From Hirundichthys speculiger (taxonomy: Eukaryota > Chordata > Actinopteri > Beloniformes > Exocoetidae), in NCBI GenBank assembly GCA_018398805.1, contig JAGFBZ010000563.1, forward strand, positions 62,001 through 126,000: DNA of 64,000 nucleotides, written 5' to 3'. Under the pieces are notes generated by a model that saw nothing but the letters and a program-made list of their open reading frames with translations, had not been told where the DNA came from and ran no database searches. Shown here piece by piece: positions 26,801 through 37,599 of the stretch; the stretch's first letter is position 1, and every line of letters starts with the position of its first letter. A program made the position numbers and the translations under genes.

Positions 26801-29207
26801 CGTGGTCAATTTAGCGACTACCTTCCCTGAAACCTTGGCAAGGGCCTGGTCCCCTTTTTCCTCTTCTCCTCGTAGTAACTGGTTTCCAGATCCCATGTCT
26901 TCATGGCCTGATCCAGGGTGGCCACCATGTGTCCTGTCCTTGGCCTGGTCGCATTCTCGCCTCCTCTCCTCGCCTGTCATCACCAACCCCTCAGATCCTT
27001 CACAAACCCGTTCACTAGGCGCCGTTCTCTTTATCTGGTGCCCGGCCTGGGCCCCTTTGGTCAGGTCGGCCTCACACTGGGCCAGGAACGATTCTTCATC
27101 TCTCAGTCCTCCAGCACAATACGGTTATGAAGAGTGTACCCTTTCCTGATGCCATCTGGTCTTCATGGTTTCCCCAACTCAGGTCTTGGGGCCTTCTTAG
27201 GGTTCCCATCCTCACGTTGGCGAACTCCAGCGTTTTCTTCTTTCCCTGGCCTCTCGCCATCTTCAAATCCGTCGAGATTTCACGCCTCTTCTCAGCCAGG
27301 AAGCAACAGGCTGGCCACTCTGACTTTTTCTCTTCTTCTCCTCCGAGTCCTCCACCAGGCCTGTCTCCAGTAGGTTCCCCGATGGCGGTGGTGACTGCTG
27401 TCGAGGACTTACCGTCGCAATCTCCACGTCGGGTGGGGTCTTCGCTGTCATGCTCTCCCCTTCGGCTCCCCGACTTCTCTTTGCGGCAGGTGGGGCCCTC
27501 GGCGAGTCTCCCCATGAATAAACTCCTCTTGTACTGGTGCAGGGGCTCCGGGTTCGACTTCTTTGGGCGTTCCCCGGGACTCCAGTGTTCTTCCTCCAGC
27601 CGGTGTTGCACCTCCAACCCCTGCATCCCTATCACGGCTTCCAGTGCCCGTCGTCTCCTGGTCTCTTCATCCTCGGGGGAGGTTTGAAATCACATACTCC
27701 TCGATTCGGTCTCCCATGTGACACCTAGCCGCGTCCATCCGCATCGCCGCAACCGCCGCCATCCGGCCATCCCCCCGGAACACATTTCCTGTTCTTAACC
27801 CATTAACGCTTATCATCACCCTCCTGGCTGCTATCTCCTTCGCCTTCCCCAGACCCCGTTCCAGGCCTCTATCATCACCGGCAGTACTCCTTCATTCCTG
27901 GACCTCCCTGATGTTGGTCAATTCTCACATTAACTATAGCATAATGGGGCAGACTCCCCCACTTTCTATGCTACCACCCCCGTCCGGGTTTATTGAGTCG
28001 CCTGACTTCCTGCCTATAGCCCTCTCCGGCCTTCCATAGCGATCTCTCACCTCAGCATGGTGGGCCTCCCCTTTAGCATCGGTAAAGATTATCAGGGCAT
28101 CACTGCTGACCCCCCCCGATACTCCCTATGTAGCTATAGGCCCGGGCTCCATTCCTCAGGGTCACCTCTTCGCCTCCGGGGGCCCATTTCAAGGTCCGGG
28201 GCGATCCCTTCTATAGGGAAAAGGAGGGCCAAGTTGGGGGAACACGCCTATGTTTCAACCCTGGGGATTCCTCTGCCGTCTTTTCTTGTCGTCCTTTTGG
28301 TGGCGGGGATTCGGATAGTGCCTCTCCGTTTTTTACGGTCCGCTTCCTTGGTGGGGGCGACCCCACTGAGGGCTCATCACCCCCCCCAGTTCTTTTTCTC
28401 TGTATCTTCTCCGCTGGGTCCATCCCCGAGCTGTATTTGGCGAAAATCCAGGTCCATCTCTTCTACACCCCTCCGTATCAATGGTGGGGCGTGGTCTGCT
28501 GTTCTCCAATTCTTCCTCCATACTGAGGCTTGGGTCAGATGGTTCTTTTCCCTTCGTCTGACTCTGGGCCATCTCTGGCCGATCCTGGGTCCTTTCTTGT
28601 GGGTCTTCAGCCCTCCTATATCCACCATCCCGACTTCCCTCAGCCGGTTTAGGTGGGGGCTCAGAGGCGTAGCTCTGCACCTCAGATCCCTCTTCTACTT
28701 CCTCAAGGTCGCTACCTAAGAACCGCTCTGCCCTAAGCCCTGAGTTAACCTATCTCGGTCCTCCTGGGCTTGTCTCTTCTGCTCCTCTGCTTTCCCAGAC
28801 GCGAGGCCGTCACATGGGGCTTGGTTTCTGCAGTCCTCGGTCCCAACCCTGGGTCATCCTCTTCTGGGCTAAGGTTCTTCTCCTTTCGCCATTTTTTCTC
28901 ATTCTTCTCATTCTTCTCTGTCTTTGTCTGATCGAGTCGTCTGTTTCCTTAAAAAAGCCTCCCTAGGTACCAAATCGGGGTCAGGGATAAAGTTCAGACT
29001 GGTTGGCTATTCTCGCAGTCTTTGGGATTTCCTCTAGAAATTCTCCGTCGACCTTCGCTCCTCTTCAATCCCGCTTGCTCCCTGCAATTACTGCGGGTTT
29101 CGGCCCCCTCCCTTTTTTCCCACACGGGGGAGTCGATCTTCGTGCCTGCTGCACACTTTTTTATCTGGGGGGTCCAGATTAGTTGGACCTGAAACTCACT
29201 TTTTCAA
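23891..29207 (-). pseudogene. Internal region of the LTR element: gag-like fragments, no pol seen
   Basis: Minus-strand pieces in changing frames include a proline/charge-rich part (28211-28680), a 179-residue basic piece (27096-27635), a helix-prone piece with VATLDQAMKTW and DLETSYYEEKRK (about 26850-26950), GKVVAKLTTQYQESRQDYQG (about 26780), and DYLPAKEYSKLTPEQKEAL followed by a GRIYAKVDGIPYLGTLELR frame (about 26470-26690). These look like a structural gag-type protein broken by frameshifts. Nearer the 3' end 25100-25450 has a short hydrophobic run YLLVLFALYVGLW, and 24744-25007 is highly charged. I describe these separately and make no joined protein. Confidence 0.5.
25001..25100 (-). 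repeat. ~53-bp tandem duplication inside the LTR element
   Basis: Two units share TCTTCA(A)GCCCTC then CGTCTCAGAGAGCC(A/G)AGGTC. They start near 25001 and 25054. Confidence 0.65.
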
Positions 29208-29225
29208 GTCCCTGTTCGGGCGCCA
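29208..29225 (-). promoter_or_regulatory. Primer-binding site, tRNA-Lys type
   Basis: The minus strand reads TGGCGCCCGAACAGGGAC, two bases after the 5' LTR end. This 18-mer is the complement of a lysine tRNA 3' end, as used by several retroviral groups. It fixes the element's orientation. Confidence 0.85.
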
Positions 29226-29227
29226 AA

Positions 29228-31310
29228 TGTAAAATCCCCCAGTTTTGTTCAGTCTCTCTGATTAGCAGAGTCTGTAACCGGGACCAGCTCTCATCCTACG
29301 GGTAAGAAGGTTGCGGTCAGAGAGGTTCCTCACTAGATTTCCTCAACTTTTTAAGCTGGTGTCGAGAAGATACGCCTAGCTCTCACTGCCTACTTCCAAC
29401 GTATGCCCCGCTCACTCCAAAACTGTCCTTCAGAGGAATAGCCGGATGGCTCGAAGTCCAGCTATCGGTCACGTCTGTTAACGGCAGCTCTTCTCTTCAC
29501 ACGATTCGGGCTCTTGTTACGGCTAGGAAAACTTTAGAAGCGGCTCGGACAGCGAGCCTCAGGGACAATTTGACAAAAAATGTGGCTAAAATAACCTAAG
29601 AACCTGTGTGTTAGTGCAGAGGCATAAACAAGTCTTCAAATTCTGAATACAGAGATGTAATGTCCACACGACGTCTTATGACATTTTTTATTTATTAAAG
29701 CAGATTAGCAAGGTTAAGCAACAGCATTGATTGGTTATACAATTTTATTCTAAAAAGGCAGATTAAAGCTGTGGCTTACTGATCAGTTCATCTGGTTGGT
29801 CAAGGACAGGCTGAGAGACACACGTGGCCATCATGCGTTTTCAAGGCCGCTGGCAGGGAGGGAGAGAGAGAGCTCAAACGATCAGGCCTGCAGGTGTGCT
29901 GATCCGGCCCCTCCTCCTTGCTAGCGGTGAGCTAGGCTAACCAAAAAGGCTCCAATTATTCCTTCAGAATTGGGAAAATTCGTAGATCCTGTTCCAGCGT
30001 CTTTCTTCTCTTTCTTGAAGTAATTCCTTCCAGTTATCCTCCAGATGGGGGTTCGCTCGTCCAGTTTTCAGCTAGTCCTTCTTCGTCTGAAAATCGCTCC
30101 AGGAATCCACACAGAGTCCCTCTGCCTTCTCTCTTTATGCGCTCTCTCTCTCCTTGCTCGCCCCGCACCAGCCTTCATCTGATTGGTTCTCTCACCTTTG
30201 CATATGCATACATAATTTCCCTCAAACTTCACATGACACTTCTGATGGTTATCACATATACAGAGCGTGCATAATTTTATAATCCCCCCGATTACATCAT
30301 TCATATTCCACAGGCCCTGTCCCCCAATGACTTCATATGTTTCAGCATGCAGGGGCGTTCACATTAATCATCATGACATCATGGCACCACCAATCCAAGG
30401 TTACCTTGTTTTTCTTGGCTATACCGCTCGTTAAGCTAAAGCTTATCAGCTAACGCTAACCCTTTTTCTAACGATCTACATCCAACTATGTTCCAACGTT
30501 ACATTAACTGATTGATTGATTGGTTCGTGTTTAATAACAGAATTCGGCAATGAACCTTCCGTCGCAGTCCGGAGCCCATGTACCGCTTTCCGTACCAAAC
30601 ACACACCCCCCTCGACATCACCATTTGACCCAGACACCTGGCCCATTATTGTGTATGGCGAATTTCTTTAAATGTTTACACTTACGCCCTCTCTCCCTGC
30701 CCTGTTGACATTCCAGAGAGGAACATGCGCTCCGCTCTGTCTCTCTCTCCGTTTTTGAACCCAACAAAATAGGTTTTCCCTAACCTACACTATGTTAAAA
30801 ATAAAAATCACTAATACATTTTGTTTTCTTCTGATCCTTGACTAATCACACACACATTTCATACATTTCATTGATTAGGAATTGCTTACAAATCACGTAA
30901 ATCACCTCTCTTCTCTGTTACTTCACTTGGTTTAGACTAGTTACCGTCCCCCGGCTCGTGCTTACATTACCTCACCCGCGGCTGCTATCTCCTCCTACTC
31001 CTGTTTTTGTTCACCATCAGTTGTTTTTATTCCCCTGAGTACACAGTGACCTCCATTACATCACCTCCTGCTGCAACAGAGTCTCTCAGTCCCGACCCAA
31101 ATCATACCGAATACATCTTTCTGATCAATCATCGGTTCTGATCATTGAATTATTGAATCACCCATGTCATGGCTTTAGATTGATTCCAAATCACATCAAT
31201 TACACTTTTTTTCTGTTTTCACATCCGTCTCTCCTTTAACACACAGAGTTAATAGTGATTATTGATTAGAAGCTGAGCTGATTCCAACGATCTCTCCGGG
31301 TCATTTGACA
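29228..31310 (-). repeat. 5' LTR of the retroelement (minus-strand sense)
   Basis: 2083 bp, same ends as its partner. It lies upstream of the internal region in minus-strand sense and is directly followed by the primer-binding site after a 2-nt gap. It contains a TATA-like GCATAAAGAG (30131-30140) and an AATAAA on the minus strand (29691-29696). Confidence 0.85.
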
Positions 31311-31837
31311 CAGGTAAACATGCGAAAAAGCGAAAAGAGACAAGGAGAGGGGTAAAGTAACAGAACTTTAACATGGACAATTTCATTTTAAAGTTCTCCC
31401 AGATGGCGGATTTGACAGAAACAAGGTTATTTGTAACCACTGACAAGTTAAACTCCCCGTTAAAAGTTTCTCCTGTTACTTCAGAAAATGCCTGTTTTAA
31501 TGCTACGATTGTGGCTCAGGATGTTGTTGGTAGACTTTTTCCACTTTTTTTTATAAAAACAGGAGCACATTAATGCCCTGGCAGTGGCAATAAGCTTTTT
31601 TATTTATCTTCTTTAACATTTTTTAAGAAGAGATTCACACTAAATATGTGTTACTGACAAGTGCTGATTTTAACAAATGTTATGGCACTTTAGTTTATAT
31701 GGAAGCAGAGCATTTAAATAAAAGTGCAGTTTACACTACTTTTGAATTCATTATTTGATTTTCCATATACAATGTGATTAATCAGGGAAATTATGCCATT
31801 AATCACAATTAAAATGTTTTAATTGTGTCCAGCCCTA

Positions 31838-31906
31838 GTGTGTATGTATGTATGTTGTATGTATGTATGTATGTATGTATGTATGTATATATATATATTA
31901 TATATA

Positions 31907-31963
<57 letters not shown>

Positions 31964-31990
31964 TATATCTATATATATATTATATATATG
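31838..31990. repeat. TATG/TGTA and AT microsatellite
   Basis: About ten TATG units run into a long (TA)n tract with interruptions. The poly-Tyr/Ile ORFs on both strands here are artefacts of this repeat. Confidence 0.9.
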
Positions 31991-32413
31991 GATGTAATTT
32001 AAAGATAAAATGACAACTAACCATTGCTCATGTGAACCACAAGATAACAATACAGTTATCTCGATGCCAATATTTTTTATATCTGTTTCCATCCATAACC
32101 AAGTAAAGCTTGGTAATGGATGGAAACAGAAATTGATGGCCATCCCTATCTGCTTTATGTTGTCTGTGTCATGTCTTGCAGGACTAGAGGGGAAGGAACC
32201 AGAGGGGTGTACTACGAAGCAAGTTCGACACAGCCAGGCTTTCTTTGGGTGAGCTGGCTTAACAAACCTGAAACTCGCGATCAGAGATAACTGGTACCAC
32301 ACGACGGTGGTTATCAACTATCTTTGTTAACCGCGGCTTTTCTGCTTTCTGCTCTGTGCGCGTTCACATAAAAGGGGCGTTTGAGGCGTCATTTGACGCC
32401 TATTCCGGATCAA

Positions 32414-32557
32414 ATGGATAGATGGCGGTCCGTATATTTCAGTCAGGAGGAGCAGGTTTTAATAATGCAGGGCTATGAGGATTTCAAAGAAATCTTTACG
32501 GCCAAAAGCAACACTGTAGGTGCGAAGAGTGCTGGCAAAAAATTGCAGATCGTGTAA
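32414..32557 (+). pseudogene. Harbinger Myb/SANT-like protein, N-terminal fragment
   Basis: 47 codons starting MDRWRSVYFSQEEQVLIM with a following YEDFKEIFTAKSNT. Harbinger second proteins start this way, with a trihelix/Myb-like domain that binds the transposon ends and helps import the nuclease. At the end a one-base shift would read CWQKIADRVN, the usual W-containing third-helix motif, so the frame is broken just before it. The rest of the gene is missing. Confidence 0.7.
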
Positions 32558-33015
32558 ATTCGTAAATCATATTTATTTCACCACTATATTTTTCACAACC
32601 TTAATTAATCTCCCTCCCCTCTTTTAGAGCGCTTAAACTTTAAACTTAATGCAGCAGATTTAAACATTATGTAGGTCTGACTGTCCCATTATAAATGATA
32701 AATGAAAATCACTTTAGTTTTTTGCTAAATCTATGTGAAATTAATTTAAGATTTAATATGATCTGTTATACACACTCACCGGCCTTTAATAGGTATCCTA
32801 TCACCCTGGGGAATCTTATGAATGAATTATATTATAACATTTCACATGAAATTCCACGTCACACTGATTATCAATATAATGGAATATTAATTTATGTTAC
32901 CTGATTTAGTAAAACGCTTCTTTTATTTGAAGCGTGGGCAGATGGCCAGGGAATACTACAAACATATTCAGCAGTTCAGTAAGAGCAAGTACAACCTTAC
33001 ATACAGTATTCTGGC

Positions 33016-33255
33016 TCAGATTTTCTGCATCACCAACTGAATGCATGTAGGTTCCTGCGGCAAAGAAACGCACACCGTTTGCGCTACTGTGAGCGCACGG
33101 CTGCGTTTGGTGGCGCTGCCAATATATGGCTCTAGGAGATTACAAATGTAACGTATTCCCTCAGCTGGAAATCTATAGCGTTCATAGAGAATATGGTCAT
33201 GGGAAGCCAGCGGATCAGTCCGGTCTCTGAATACTCTCTTCCTTCCTATCCTCAC
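33016..33255 (-). pseudogene. HARBI1-like nuclease, N-terminal fragment
   Basis: About 80 codons from the ATG at 33255. RVFRDRTDPLASHDHILYER and RYRFPAEGIRYICNLLEPYI are characteristic of the N-terminal helical region of fish HARBI1-like transposases. ALTVAQTVCVSL follows, then the frame loses similarity near 33065. The DDE residues lie further downstream in intact proteins and are absent here. Confidence 0.75.
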
Positions 33256-33939
33256 ATCCTGGCGCTAAAGTCAACAGGATTGGGTGGAAAGTGAAAGGGC
33301 AGTGCTTTTTATAGCCGATTTGAGCCTAAACTCTCTGCACATAACCCTGCTCCGGACCAGGTTAAGTTTGCAGAGTAAGTTACCATGGTGATCTAGCCAT
33401 GTTAAAAGAGAGCCACCTTCGTGGTACCGGAAATCCTGGTTTTAGACCCAACATACCTCGCTAACCCTCTAATCTCGCTTCGTAGTACACTCCTCAGGAG
33501 CAGGAGTACAAAAACAACAAGGGTTTATACACAAAAAACACAAAATCCAAAACACAAATATCCAAAGACACCAGAAATCCAAAATCCAAAAGTACCAAAA
33601 TACTAAAATGCAAAAATGCAAACTTAACTGAAACTTCCGGAGACAGGGTGAGGAGAAGGGCAACGAGAGGGGAACAGGCAAGACCACAAAACACAACATT
33701 CCACAAAGACTAATGGACTCCATGCAGACAAGGGAAAAGACAAGACTTAAATACACAGAGGGACAAACGAGAGGCAGGTGCAGGGAATTAAGGTAACAAG
33801 AGGGAGGAAGCAAAGCAGAAAACAAAGAAGACACGACAGACCTTCCAAAGTGAAACAGGAACCACTAAAGACAGGGCGAGATGCCAACTTGACACAGACA
33901 TACACGCAAAGGGCTGTCATGGCTGACCAGGCTATGACA

Positions 33940-34788
33940 GCCTGTTCCTCCTTCTCTGGTACATTGCTAATTAAACACTGTAGTGCCTGTGACTCTCAGT
34001 ATTCCAAATGATCTCAACCATAATGTATTAAATGTGCATCTGCTTGGCTTCATTCCATTAACAGGGTCATGTGTTGAGTCAAGCAGCTCCTTTGAAGTTG
34101 ATTCATATTCATATATGGTGCACGCACAAACAGTAATTCATCAGTTAAAGCATTAACATGTTGCGACACAGCTGTCGCACCTTGTTGCCCATGTGATGAA
34201 TCTAGACCTGGCTGAAAGAATAAAGCTACTGAATTCATGTTCAGATGCATTATTTAGAATTGTTGTGGATTCATTATGTGGCTATATGCACCAACAAGAT
34301 GCTGAGAAAGAGAAAATCAAAGGCACCATTAGGATGACTTTTTCATTTGTGTAATGGGTAGTAGTTGCAACAGTACATGGTTTATGTGTGTGTGTCTGCC
34401 TACACCACAAGCTCAGTTTAATTTTCTTTGGACAATTTTTGAAGAAAAAAGGAAAACCATACAGGCTTTTATAGATACAGGCAATCATTTCATCTATAAT
34501 TTAAGATGCAAAATATAGCACTTCTGGCCTACAGCATATTATGCAGTACAGGTTTAAGTGTGTTGGTGCTTGTGTATAGGAGATGCAATCCAATTTACAA
34601 TTTTCACTGAATTCTTTTTGCAACATTAAGTATTTATGACTGACTAATACATAAAAGGTTGTGGTTAGTTTTGAGGTAAAATGTATGTACAGATGTGTAC
34701 AAACAAATTATGACCATGTTTTATCATGTGCTTAGTCCGATACAAAATACATATCAAATTATTACACTGTAGAAACTACTTCAAAATA
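33940..34788. other. Non-coding spacer, nothing identifiable
   Basis: No supported gene, TIR pair or RNA. A short TG repeat lies near 34385-34396. Confidence 0.5.
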
Positions 34789-35214
34789 CAACCCAATTCC
34801 AAAAAAGTTGGGATGCTTGTGTGAAATGTAAATATAAATAAAATGCAATGATTTGCACATCTCAAACCCATATTTTGGGTTAAAACATAAAGAACATATC
34901 AGATGTTGAACCTGAGACATTTTATCCATTTCATTTGAAATACTGGCTCATGTTGACTTTGATGCAGCAACATATCTCAGAAAAGTTGGAACAGGGCGAT
35001 GTAAGCATTGTGTAGCATTTCCCTCTTCTTTAACAACTGTAACTGTTGTTAACTTTAACAACTGTAAAGTTTTAGGTCTTCGTTGCCAGATTTTTTGTTT
35101 TGTGATGTGCTAAATGTTTTCTATTGGTGAAAGGTCTGAACTGCAGGTAGACCAGTTCAGCACCTGGACTCTTCACTTGTGAAGAATGGACACTTCTCCC
35201 GATTCTCTGAATCT

Positions 35215-35400
35215 TTAAATGATATTATGTACTGTAGAAGGTGGGATCTTCAAAGTCCTTGCAATTTTATACTGAAAAACATTTTTCTGAAATTGTTCCA
35301 CAATTTTTAGACCCTGTTTGTCACAGAATAGTGAACCTTTGCCCGTCTTTATATCCGAGAGGCTCTGCTTCTCTGAAATGCTCCTTTTATACCCGGTCAT
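35215..35400 (-). pseudogene. Helix-turn-helix fragment of a Tc1-like transposase
   Basis: From the ATG at 35400 the frame reads MTGYKRSISEKQSLSDIKTG, then KIVEQFQKN and KIARTLKIPPSTVHNII. The last part is a typical Tc1/mariner helix-turn-helix (I-A-x-x-L-x-I-x-x-S-T-V). It breaks off right after the recognition helix, and the rest of the transposase is missing. Confidence 0.55.
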
Positions 35401-35571
35401 GTTACTGACCTGTTGCCAGTTAAAATAATTGACCTTTCGGTAAGCGCCGCCCCCTTCCTAGTTACTGTTGCTGTTGCTAGACATTCTCGCTGCTCCTCCA
35501 TTAAGGACAATGTTATTTTGCCATTTTTCCGATGTGTTTCATCAGTGTTAATATTATACTATAATAACGCC

Positions 35572-35764
35572 ATGGTGAAATATTGCTGCTGGGGACCTGC
35601 AACAGTGACTCGAGGTGTCCAGAATGTTTTGAGGGGCCATTTATATTCTATTTCCCAAGCCGAAACAAATGCTGGAGAACGCAGGCTGTGGGTTAAGTTG
35701 TGTCCGTCCACACAATCAACTGAATGTGGGAAAAGTTACAAAACACACCTACATTTATGTCAAG
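35572..35764 (+). pseudogene. THAP-domain first exon
   Basis: ATG at 35572, reading MVKYCCWGPATVTRGVQNV, then LWVKLCPSTQ and HLHLCQ. THAP zinc fingers start M-V-x-x-C-x2-4-C and have a conserved W and a distal C-x2-H. Here the first Cys pair and the RRLWVKLC stretch are clear; the distal part is partly replaced. A consensus splice donor CAAG/GTAAGT follows at 35764/35765, so this is an exon rather than a chance ORF. THAP domains occur in P-element and Kolobok transposases as well as host genes. No following exon is seen. Confidence 0.55.
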
Positions 35765-36059
35765 GTAAGTTTACACTTATTAGATGATTGATTTAACCAC
35801 TGTTTACTAAAAGTAATGATATGATTTAGCGGCCTTTTATTACCCTGTTCCAATTTTTTGAAGATGTGTTGCTGGCATCAAAGTCAAAATTAGCTAATAT
35901 TTTCCATGAAATTGTAAAATGTCTCAGTTTCAACATCTGATATGATCTTTATGATCTGTTGGGAATAAAATATGGCTTTATGAAGAAGCGTAAACTTATT
36001 GCATTCTGTTTTTATTTACATTTTACACAGCATGACAACTTTTTTGGAATCTGCTCATT

Positions 36060-36835
36060 TTGCCAGTTTACAACATGATGCTGCATGGTGTGAGGAAAAA
36101 GAAGCTTCAGAGGCATTCTTCAGAAAACCTTTGGTTTTGTCTAGTTTTTATACAGTCTATGACTCACACAAAAGCTTCTTGTGTCTGTCTATTGCTTCTC
36201 CCTTGAAAATATACTGGCTGTCCTACTTATGTGAATTGTTTGCCAGCAGTGCAGTTGTTGAGAAGAAATTGCTCCTGAGGGTCATCACCATAGTCCAGAA
36301 GATCACAGGCCAGCCTTTTTCATCACTGAAAGAGTTATTGAGTTCCTGCAGCCTCACAAGAACCTACAGTTTCCTAAAAGATCCAGTTCATCCCGGTCAC
36401 TACCTGTCTTAAACGCTGCCCTTGGGTAGACAGTTCTTGGCAATAAAAACAAACAGATTAACAGATTAAACAGATTAAAAAACTGATTTTATCCCAAAGC
36501 ATAGATGGGTATAGCTCTTGGGTATGATATTCTGATGGTCTGTCTTTGTTTTTAAAATATTAAAATGCACTAACAGTGCAAGCACGAACTTAACAGAGAA
36601 ACAAGAATACAGTGTTCATTCATTTTTAATGTTTGACTGAGAATCTTAATATATCTTTTAAAAATACATTTGCATAACAATGCAGAAATGCATTTGAATG
36701 TTTCTGCTCTTATTTTGCAGAATTGTGGGTGAGATATATAACTATATGATTGTATATGATTGCATATCTGTCAAAGACGAATTTCTGTCACTCGTGACAG
36801 ACAATAAAGTTATATCTATCTATCTATCTATCTAT
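36060..36835 (+). mobile_element. Non-LTR retrotransposon (LINE) 3' end
   Basis: 36090-36410 encodes the tail of a LINE polyprotein: EKKLLLRVITIVQKITGQP, then a SLKELLSSCSLTRTYSFLKD piece, HPGHY and, after a stop, LGRQFLAIKT-like text. A 3' UTR follows and ends in GACAGACAATAAAGTT followed by the simple repeat (TATC)n at 36810-36835, a typical tail of fish L2/CR1-like LINEs. It is 5'-truncated and lies directly against the right TIR of the element upstream. Confidence 0.6.
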
Positions 36836-37438
36836 ATTCATTAAACTTTCACCCAAACTTGTATTTTCAACAGTTAAAAACATTTCTCTGCATATATTTG
36901 TGAGGTTTGGTTGGTTCTCTGTGTGCACATGAATGATGTAAATAAGTGTAAATATGGATTTGAAGCTCCTTAACTCTCTCTCTCTCTGAGCGCAATGACC
37001 AAACATGTTCAGCATAAAAAATGGCACCAACAGGCACAAAATCTGTTGAACTGGAAATCCCATTAAAATTGGGTCAGCTGATAAGGGAGATGAGTACATA
37101 GCACTCCAAGTGATTCCCAATTTCACACCTCAATATCCATTTAGTGCAGGGATGGGAGTGCAGTTGGAAGGCAAGGAAAGCTGCATATGCACAAAATAAC
37201 AAATCCGATTCAAACAAAAAAAAAAAAAAACTGGACCTACTGAAGCTGTGCAGATAAGTGCAAAAACAGAAAAAGAAAAAAAAAAGGGAAAAATTTCTCC
37301 ACAAAATGGGGAAGATTTGACCTCCAAACCCCTTCACTGCTCTTTCAGGCTGATGACCTGCATACGATTGTAGAGGGTTTATTCTGACATCATCATTCTC
37401 CTAAACAACAGCATGTATGATTTAAGTACAGTTGATCA
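36836..37438. other. Non-coding spacer
   Basis: Contains A-rich runs near 37216 and 37270; the minus-strand ORFs there are poly-Phe artefacts. No gene seen. Confidence 0.5.
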
Positions 37439-37599
37439 TACACTGCCTGGCCAAAAAAAAAGTCACCACCTGGATTTAACTAAGCAAATAGGTACGAGCC
37501 TCCTATTGGATAATTACTGCATGGGCGATTATCTTTCAGCTGGCAACAAGTTATTTAACCCCAACTGGTGCAAAGAGTTGCTTCTCATTTCCTAATCAA

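Larger units (their letters stand above)
21816..31314 (-). mobile_element. Complete LTR retroelement, minus strand, apparently without pol
   Basis: Two LTRs (21820-23880 and 29228-31310) enclose 5.35 kb. The 4-bp direct repeat CAGG flanks the whole (21816-21819 and 31311-31314). On the minus strand the order is 5' LTR, primer site, internal region, polypurine tract, 3' LTR. The internal region has gag-like basic/acidic fragments in several frames. I read the minus strand for reverse-transcriptase (Y/F-x-DD), protease (D-T/S-G) and integrase motifs and found none. It may be a non-autonomous element whose gag-like region remains. Retroviral versus Gypsy-type origin cannot be decided. Confidence 0.75.
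21671..31837. mobile_element. Short hAT-like element split by the LTR retroelement
   Basis: Left end TAGGGGTGGGCAATG at 21671; right end, read inward, TAGGGCTGGACACAATT from 31837. The flanks are GTTTTTAT (21663-21670) and GTGTGTAT (31838-31845). They match at 6 of 8 positions and both fit the hAT target consensus nTnnnnAn. Without the inserted LTR element the hAT would be only ~0.67 kb and without a transposase, so it is MITE-like. Confidence 0.6.
32203..33494. mobile_element. PIF/Harbinger transposon, internally deleted
   Basis: 1292 bp with TIRs AGGGGTGTACTACGAAGC (32203) and AGGAGTGTACTACGAAGC (from 33494 inward). It is flanked by the direct repeat CAG at 32200-32202 and 33495-33497, matching the CWG target preference of Harbinger. 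It keeps start regions of both genes typical of the family: a Myb-like DNA-binding protein and a HARBI1-like nuclease, facing each other. The catalytic part of the nuclease is deleted. Confidence 0.85.
32167..33939 (-). repeat. Solo-LTR-like repeat, first family, copy 3, split by a Harbinger
   Basis: The minus-strand sense start is TGTCATAGCC at 33939 and its end is CATGACA at 32167. The family core (TATTTAAGTC, CTGCTCCTG) lies at 33498-33800. The final ~36 bases (GTTCCTTCC...CATGACA) lie on the far side of the Harbinger at 32167-32202. The outer flanks GTCTG and GCCTG match 4 of 5, consistent with a 5-bp LTR-type target duplication. Confidence 0.65.
34789..36055. mobile_element. Long-TIR fish DNA transposon with Tc1-like HTH and THAP pieces
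   Basis: The ends are inverted copies for roughly 190 bp: the left has CAACCCAATTCCAAAAAAG and the right, read inward, ATTCCAAAAAAGTTG, then AATGTAAATA...AATGCAAT, CATATCAGATGTT and GTTGGAACAGGG-type blocks. A TA precedes the left end; the right terminus is worn. The interior has a minus-strand HTH fragment and a plus-strand THAP exon. It resembles a very common teleost repeat; I am not sure of its superfamily (Tc1-like or Kolobok-like). Confidence 0.65.

Noticed and set aside
27127..28719. Plus-strand ORFs of 186 and 220 residues
   Set aside because: Opposite strand of the LTR element's internal region; Pro/Ser-rich composition reflects pyrimidine-rich complement of gag-like sequence, with no motif.
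29208..29225. Lentivirus-type origin because of the lysine primer site
   Set aside because: The primer site alone is shared by several retroelement groups, and no polymerase, matrix/capsid or accessory gene of that group is recognisable.
31825..32013. Tyr/Ile-rich ORFs on both strands
   Set aside because: Translation of the TATG/TA microsatellite; no gene.
36824..37337. Phe-rich ORFs on the minus strand
   Set aside because: Produced by A-rich tracts near 37216 and 37270.
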